Below, piece by piece: positions 47,050-48,007 of a stretch of 48,007 nt of DNA. Source of the stretch: an uncultured Lachnospiraceae bacterium (GTDB lineage: Bacteria; Bacillota; Clostridia; Lachnospirales; Lachnospiraceae); contig CAJUAA010000031.1 of assembly GCA_910584205.1 (NCBI GenBank), positions 1 through 48,007 of the forward strand, in the 5' to 3' direction. A model generated the notes under the pieces. The model was not told the DNA's origin and did not search any database. It saw nothing but the letters and a program-made list of their open reading frames with translations. The translations under genes were made by a program, and so were the position numbers. How positions within the stretch are numbered: position 1 is the stretch's first letter; each line of letters begins with the position of its first letter.

Positions 47050-47053
47050 GAAC
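47020..47053 (+). repeat. Direct repeat, copy 1 (end of Cro-type gene plus next RBS)
   Basis: Thirty-four bases beginning GCAAGTGACTCAGACGCAG and ending in the ribosome binding site region GAGAGGTGAGAAC. Thirty of 34 bases recur at 47634-47667. Confidence 0.8.
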
Positions 47054-47056
47054 TGG

Positions 47057-47350
47057 ATGAAGAAAAAAGCACAATCAATAATAATCGCAGCACGGGGGCA
47101 ATGCTCATCAATACTATGCGATGGGAAACTATACTGGTCTGGTCCAATAACGGAAATTGAATTCCACCATAAAGCCGGTGAAATGGCATCCATCAGTATC
47201 ACGGCTAATCAGTTGCCAGTTACGCCGGATGAAGATGAAAGGCTGAAAGATAGTTTCATAAGGTGGCTAGATGAATTGATGAAAGGTTTTTTGACAAAAA
47301 CGGAAAATACCCCTTCCGCATCGGAAGAGGCAGATCCATTACAAGAGTGA
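47057..47350 (+). CDS. Unknown early protein of the integrated element
   Basis: 97 residues, start ATG 47057 after GAGAGGTGAG. MKKKAQSIIIAARGQCSSILCDGKLYWSGPITEIEF (read in parts) suggests a small beta-sheet protein with a C-terminal helix and a hydrophilic tail. I do not recognise a family. It follows the Cro-type gene by 7 bases and is likely in the early operon. Its last 12 bases overlap a small gene on the other strand. Confidence 0.65.
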   Translation: MKKKAQSIIIAARGQCSSILCDGKLYWSGPITEIEFHHKAGEMASISITANQLPVTPDEDERLKDSFIRWLDELMKGFLTKTENTPSASEEADPLQE

Positions 47351-47536
47351 ATAAACTGTTTGACGATATGTGTTATCTACATCAATCAGATTTTTACGCA
47401 CAAGTTCAACTAGATAACGATCGAGTTCATCCAGTGGTATTCCAGTTTGAAGTAGATCCACGGAATAAAAGCAGTTATCTTTTTCAGCTTTGCGTTCCTG
47501 CATAAACGACAGGATTAATTTTGCTCCGTCAGTCAT
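47339..47536 (-). CDS. Small unknown protein on the opposite strand
   Basis: 65 residues, start ATG 47536 after AAAGGAGAACACC. MTDGAKLILSFMQERKAEKD, then YSVDLLQTGIPLDELDRYLVELVRKNLIDV looks like a small winged-helix-type protein, but I cannot name it. It lies against the direction of the early genes and between two copies of a direct repeat, so it may have been inserted as a separate unit. Confidence 0.6.
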   Translation of the reverse strand: MTDGAKLILSFMQERKAEKDNCFYSVDLLQTGIPLDELDRYLVELVRKNLIDVDNTYRQTVYSLL

Positions 47537-47633
47537 AGGTGTTCTCCTTTCTTTTGTACTTGGCTGCGGCAACAGCCTGTAAGGAGATTTTATCATAAGA
47601 CGAAGGGGAAAGGAAGTCAGGGGAGAAGGTATT

Positions 47634-47667
47634 GCAAGCGACTCAGATGCAGAGGGGAGGTGAAAAC
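47634..47667 (+). repeat. Direct repeat, copy 2
   Basis: Thirty of 34 bases match 47020-47053, including the GGGAGGTGAAAAC ribosome binding site. The coding end of the Cro-type gene is copied here without the rest of the gene. Confidence 0.8.
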
Positions 47668-47670
47668 ATA

Positions 47671-47895
47671 ATGTCTGACCATATAGAAAAAGGCTTGCAG
47701 CGTGTCACAGCGAAGCAGGCGGCCAAAGAACTGAATATGGACATTGAATCGGTCCATTATCTGATGAGGCAGGGACGGCTTCCTCTTGGTTATACAGTAA
47801 AAAAAGATGGAGCAAAGAAACACACTTATTATATTTTCCGTGGGCTTTTGGATGCGGAAAAGAAGCGGATCGCAGAAGGAAAGTGTAAGTGGTAG
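47671..47895 (+). CDS. Small helix-turn-helix protein (excisionase-like)
   Basis: 74 residues. RVTAKQAAKELNMDIESVHYLMRQGRLPLGYTV is a winged-helix/MerR-like DNA-binding motif of the kind found in excisionases and small phage regulators; a basic tail follows. ATG 47671 has GGGAGG at 47655-47660. It is in the early rightward operon. Excisionase and early activator are both possible. Confidence 0.7.
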   Translation: MSDHIEKGLQRVTAKQAAKELNMDIESVHYLMRQGRLPLGYTVKKDGAKKHTYYIFRGLLDAEKKRIAEGKCKW

Positions 47896-47907
47896 AAAGG
47901 AGAACAC

Positions 47908-48007
47908 ATGATAAGAACATTTGAAGAACTGTTTGAGAAGCTAGAGGCCAAAGGATGCGATCTGCACAGGCTGAAAGGCATGCATCAGAGTTATCTGCAC
48001 TGGAAGG
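47908..48007 (+). CDS. Start of a further early gene, cut by the window end
   Basis: ATG 47908 with AAAGGAG 7 bases upstream gives MIRTFEELFEKLEAKGCDLH and goes on open to the window edge (33 codons). Helical and charged; too short to identify. It follows the excisionase-like gene by 12 bases and continues the early operon. Confidence 0.6.
   Translation, partial: MIRTFEELFEKLEAKGCDLHRLKGMHQSYLHWK

Larger units (their letters stand above)
42541..48007. mobile_element. Integrated element or prophage, left end and control region (runs past the window)
   Basis: A tyrosine integrase, toxin-antitoxin genes, an ImmA-like protease, a CI-type repressor, a divergent Cro-type gene and small early genes form the usual lysogeny side of a prophage or related integrative element. 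The left end should lie between the gdhA terminator and the integrase. I cannot define the attachment site because the other end is not in the window. Confidence 0.75.

Overview
The window looks like a chromosomal stretch of a spore-forming gut Clostridia, most likely Lachnospiraceae. This is an inference from gene content: a SPOCS/LysM spore-type protein, NADP-type GdhA, a CarD-like regulator, several hybrid histidine kinases and strong AGGAGG ribosome binding sites. Two AT-richer, mobile-looking segments flank a GC-richer core.

Left segment (1-14.5 kb). It opens inside a wrecked siphophage prophage. A DNA polymerase N-terminus (203-535) is cut by an IS21-family element (about 519-3113, istA/istB). 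The far side of that element lies directly against the major capsid gene (3065-4285), so everything normally between polymerase and capsid is missing. Head-tail joining genes, a major tail protein and two tail-chaperone pieces follow (to 6633), with no tape measure. Next come an AlbA_2/Schlafen-type regulator under a striking inverted repeat, a complete ISL3-family element (8161-10152) whose transposase is split at an A-run, and a restriction-modification locus: a double-domain adenine methylase, an unknown protein, and a LlaJI-like nuclease carrying two one-base frameshifts.

Core (14.6-42.5 kb). A sugar-binding-protein-like lipoprotein and a hybrid histidine kinase are followed closely by an unusual TIR / degenerate kinase / FHA fusion (18924-20579). 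Then come tRNA-Val(GAC), a RyR-domain protein, an ECF sigma/anti-sigma pair whose sigma factor has a repetitive N-terminal tail, an N-acetylmuramoyl-L-alanine amidase, a second hybrid kinase, a thioredoxin reductase, FeoB/FeoA, and a decaying sucrose locus (AraC remnant, intact PTS permease, GH32 hydrolase without its catalytic N-terminus). After a truncated sigma factor and a candidate small RNA follow a CarD-like regulator, MurF, Ddl, PlsC, MalQ, a PrcB-like lipoprotein, a SPOCS/LysM protein and GdhA.

Right segment (42.54 kb to the end). A second integrated element begins just past the gdhA terminator. It has a tyrosine integrase with tandem 11-bp repeats at its 3' end, a structured leader, a small antitoxin/GNAT pair, a 26-residue holin-like type I toxin with a convergent antisense RNA, an ImmA-like protease, and a CI/Cro-type switch with TCnCGAAA operators. 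Small early genes run off the window end.

The most unusual item is the sensor lipoprotein / hybrid kinase / TIR-pseudokinase-FHA series. The three homopolymer-associated frameshifts, the IS21-bounded phage deletion, the repeated TTGGGA motif around and inside the AlbA_2 gene, and the type I toxin module also deserve a second look.
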